Below are positions 34,369 through 35,184 of a DNA stretch of 35,184 nucleotides, piece after piece. The stretch's first letter is position 1. Every line of letters begins with the position of its first letter. The stretch is taken from positions 1-35,184 of the forward strand of contig MFQN01000014.1 of NCBI GenBank assembly GCA_001783065.1, written 5' to 3'. The notes beneath the pieces were generated by a model. It was given only the letters and a program-made list of their open reading frames with translations, had not been told where the DNA came from and did no database searches. The translations under genes and the position numbers were made by a program. This DNA comes from Candidatus Magasanikbacteria bacterium RIFCSPLOWO2_12_FULL_43_12. Lineage in GTDB: Bacteria > Patescibacteriota > Patescibacteriia > Magasanikbacterales > UBA922.

Positions 34369-34713
34369 ATGATAATCAACATCAAAGCGACGAACATCGA
34401 TTTGACGGACGCAATCCGTCAATATGTGGAGGAGAAAATGGGGGGATTAACAAAGTATTTTAGCAATATCACCCAAGCCGACATTGACATTGGCATGGAA
34501 TCGCACCATCACCAGAAAGGCAAGATATTTTATGCTGAAGTCAACGCTCACACGCCCAAAAAAATCGTGCGGGTTCGTAAAAACGCGGTTAATTTGTATA
34601 AAGCGATTGATAAGGTGAAAGATCATATCAAAGTTGAATTAGGTGAAAAAGGCAAGCGGATGCAGGCGAAGAATAAGAAGGTGTTGAGGAGAACAAAGGA
34701 GTACGAAATCTAA
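34369..34713 (+). CDS. hpf: Ribosome hibernation-promoting factor (HPF/RaiA, short form)
   Basis: 114 residues of the sigma-54-modulation/S30EA fold: INIKATNIDLTDAIRQYVEE at the start, then LTKYFSNITQADIDIGMES, FYAEVNAHTPKKIVRVRK and NLYKAIDKVKDHIKVELGEK, with a basic tail. The family binds the 30S decoding region and silences ribosomes in stationary phase. The C-terminal dimerisation domain of long HPF is missing, so it is the short type, which by itself does not form 100S dimers without a partner. It has its own promoter and a terminator at 34824. Confidence 0.93.
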   Translation: MIINIKATNIDLTDAIRQYVEEKMGGLTKYFSNITQADIDIGMESHHHQKGKIFYAEVNAHTPKKIVRVRKNAVNLYKAIDKVKDHIKVELGEKGKRMQAKNKKVLRRTKEYEI

Positions 34714-34823
34714 TTTATAGCAATTATTTTTTGTATGAAATTAAAAATCAGCATTTTTGGATAAAATACCGAGTACTTTTAAGTTTAGTGTTCAATGGCA
34801 GATTGTTTGTTTATATCGTTCCT

Positions 34824-34850
34824 AACCCCGCCAAAATGCGGGTTTTGTTT
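34824..34850 (+). terminator. Terminator after hpf
   Basis: AACCCCGC, loop caaaat, GCGGGTTTTGTTT. The stem has one bulged C and is followed by a T-rich tail. Confidence 0.7.
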
Positions 34851-34855
34851 TAGAG

Positions 34856-34884
34856 TGGACAATTTTACCTATTTATGATATCAT
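34856..34884 (+). promoter_or_regulatory. Promoter of the tRNA-Ser gene
   Basis: TGGACA (34856-34861), 17-bp spacer, TATCAT (34879-34884), 29 bases before the tRNA. Confidence 0.7.
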
Positions 34885-34913
34885 TTTGGGGTATTTTGGA
34901 GAAGTAAAATTAC

Positions 34914-35003
34914 GGAAGAGTGCCCGAGTGGTTTAAGGGAACAGTCTTGAAAACTGTCGTGGATGAAAGTCCATCGTGAGTTCGAATCTCACCTCTTCCG
35001 CCA
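34914..35003 (+). tRNA. tRNA-Ser (anticodon TGA)
   Basis: 90-base tRNA with acceptor stem GGAAGAG (34914-34920) / CTCTTCC (34993-34999), anticodon stem ACAGT/ACTGT (34941-34945 / 34953-34957) and loop CTTGAAA, giving anticodon TGA at 34948-34950, which reads UCN codons. It has the long variable arm of class II tRNAs and the TTCGAAT T-loop, and CCA is encoded at 35001-35003. Its 3' end overlaps the end of a minus-strand reading frame (stop at 34989), an arrangement typical of tRNA-linked integration sites. Confidence 0.95.
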
Positions 35004-35184
35004 ATTTTCACTTTTTGTGAAATTGTAAGATATTGCCTCGGCGCAAAGCGCCTCGGCATGGTATTTTTCCGCAATTTGAAAGGCATTTTTGAAATCGCAT
35101 GCCAGCGTGCGGTCGGCAATGCGGAAGTTCGAACCAATCTTTTTGAGAAAATCCCGAATCCGTTCGGGATTTTCTTGTTGAGCG
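34989..35184 (-). CDS. C-terminal end of a protein, probably a site-specific recombinase (partial)
   Basis: An open frame enters from the right edge and ends at TGA 34991-34989, inside the tRNA-Ser. The 64 residues include NPERIRDFLKKIGSNFRIAD, LACDFKNAFQIAEKYHAEAL and NFTKSENWRKR. The phrase resembles what I recall of the C-termini of recombinase proteins in Patescibacteria genomes, but no catalytic residues are visible, so this is a recollection-based guess. The position, with the 3' end and stop lying in a tRNA gene, is what an integrated element with its integrase next to the attachment site would show. A 12-bp hairpin (35147-35174) lies within the frame. Confidence 0.45.
   Translation of the reverse strand, partial: AQQENPERIRDFLKKIGSNFRIADRTLACDFKNAFQIAEKYHAEALCAEAISYNFTKSENWRKR
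35147..35174. repeat. Perfect 12-bp inverted repeat at the right edge
   Basis: GAAAATCCCGAA (35147-35158), loop tccg, TTCGGGATTTTC (35163-35174). It could terminate the tRNA transcript on the plus strand, although it lies within the probable recombinase frame. Confidence 0.55.

Noticed and set aside
34910-35137. Minus-strand 75-residue frame with GEIRTHDGLSSTTVFKTV
   Set aside because: This is the common false translation across the antisense of a tRNA-Ser gene; the real features are the tRNA and the frame ending at 34989.
1-35184. Alternative genetic code (UGA as glycine, as in Gracilibacteria/SR1, or recoded UAG)
   Set aside because: TGA ends leuS, murB, tsaE and the transferase gene at natural positions, TAG ends the UMP kinase and phospholipase-D genes, and no gene needs internal UGA; the single internal TAG in the NUDIX gene is better explained as a mutation.

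Overview
The window looks like a chromosomal segment of a Patescibacteria / Candidate Phyla Radiation bacterium, probably a Parcubacteria-type lineage. This is inferred from gene content, not from a marker tree. The evidence is a compact, moderately AT-rich sequence, start codons mostly without a Shine-Dalgarno motif, an Elp3-type tRNA enzyme, an arginyl-transferase-like protein, a LysW-like zinc ribbon, QueH, a split ComEC and a short IF-2. TAA, TAG and TGA all end normal genes, so there is no sign of UGA or UAG recoding.

Layout. 1-757: a GC-rich fragment of an OPT-family transporter in AT-rich surroundings, then a terminator and the infB promoter. 758-5731: infB, trxA, a DUF4349 membrane protein and glutamate dehydrogenase. 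5732-6302: a gene-free stretch packed with palindromes. 6303-16678 (+): leuS, a ComEC membrane part, a methyltransferase, the detached ComEC-type metallo-beta-lactamase, a UMP kinase, a phospholipase-D enzyme, rarA, a DUF218 protein and queH. 16691-19608 (-): glyA-tsaE-glycosyltransferase behind a NUDIX gene interrupted by an amber codon. 19678-24871: an EamA transporter, a small protein gene with its own promoter, leader hairpin and Shine-Dalgarno, divergent elp3 / Trm9-like methyltransferase genes, a PLP enzyme and a LysW-like mini-protein. 24945-32509: a cell-wall neighbourhood (mpl, arginyl-transferase-like gene, mraY, an NlpC/P60-type protein, an ATP-grasp-Nudix fusion, murB). 32517-35184: a cysteine-repeat surface protein, the hibernation factor hpf, tRNA-Ser(TGA), and the 3' end of a gene whose stop codon lies inside that tRNA, consistent with an integrase at a tRNA attachment site.

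The most unusual property is an abundance of short dispersed repeats of many families: palindromes ending in CTGTCATTGCGA / TCGCAATGACAG, hairpins of CCTCTCCTT-n3-AAGGAGAGG type, and 6-12 bp imperfect tandem words. They sit between genes and also in frame inside conserved genes (leuS, rarA, tsaE, elp3, mpl, murB, the arginyl-transferase-like gene, the PLP enzyme, the NlpC/P60 gene and the ATP-grasp gene). Some repeats also form the C-termini and stop codons of genes. Other points of interest are the possible wobble-uridine (mcm5U-type) pathway formed by elp3 and its divergent methyltransferase, an aminoacyl-transferase-like gene translationally coupled to mpl behind a near-perfect 34-bp hairpin, and the amidoligase-peptidase pair next to murB.
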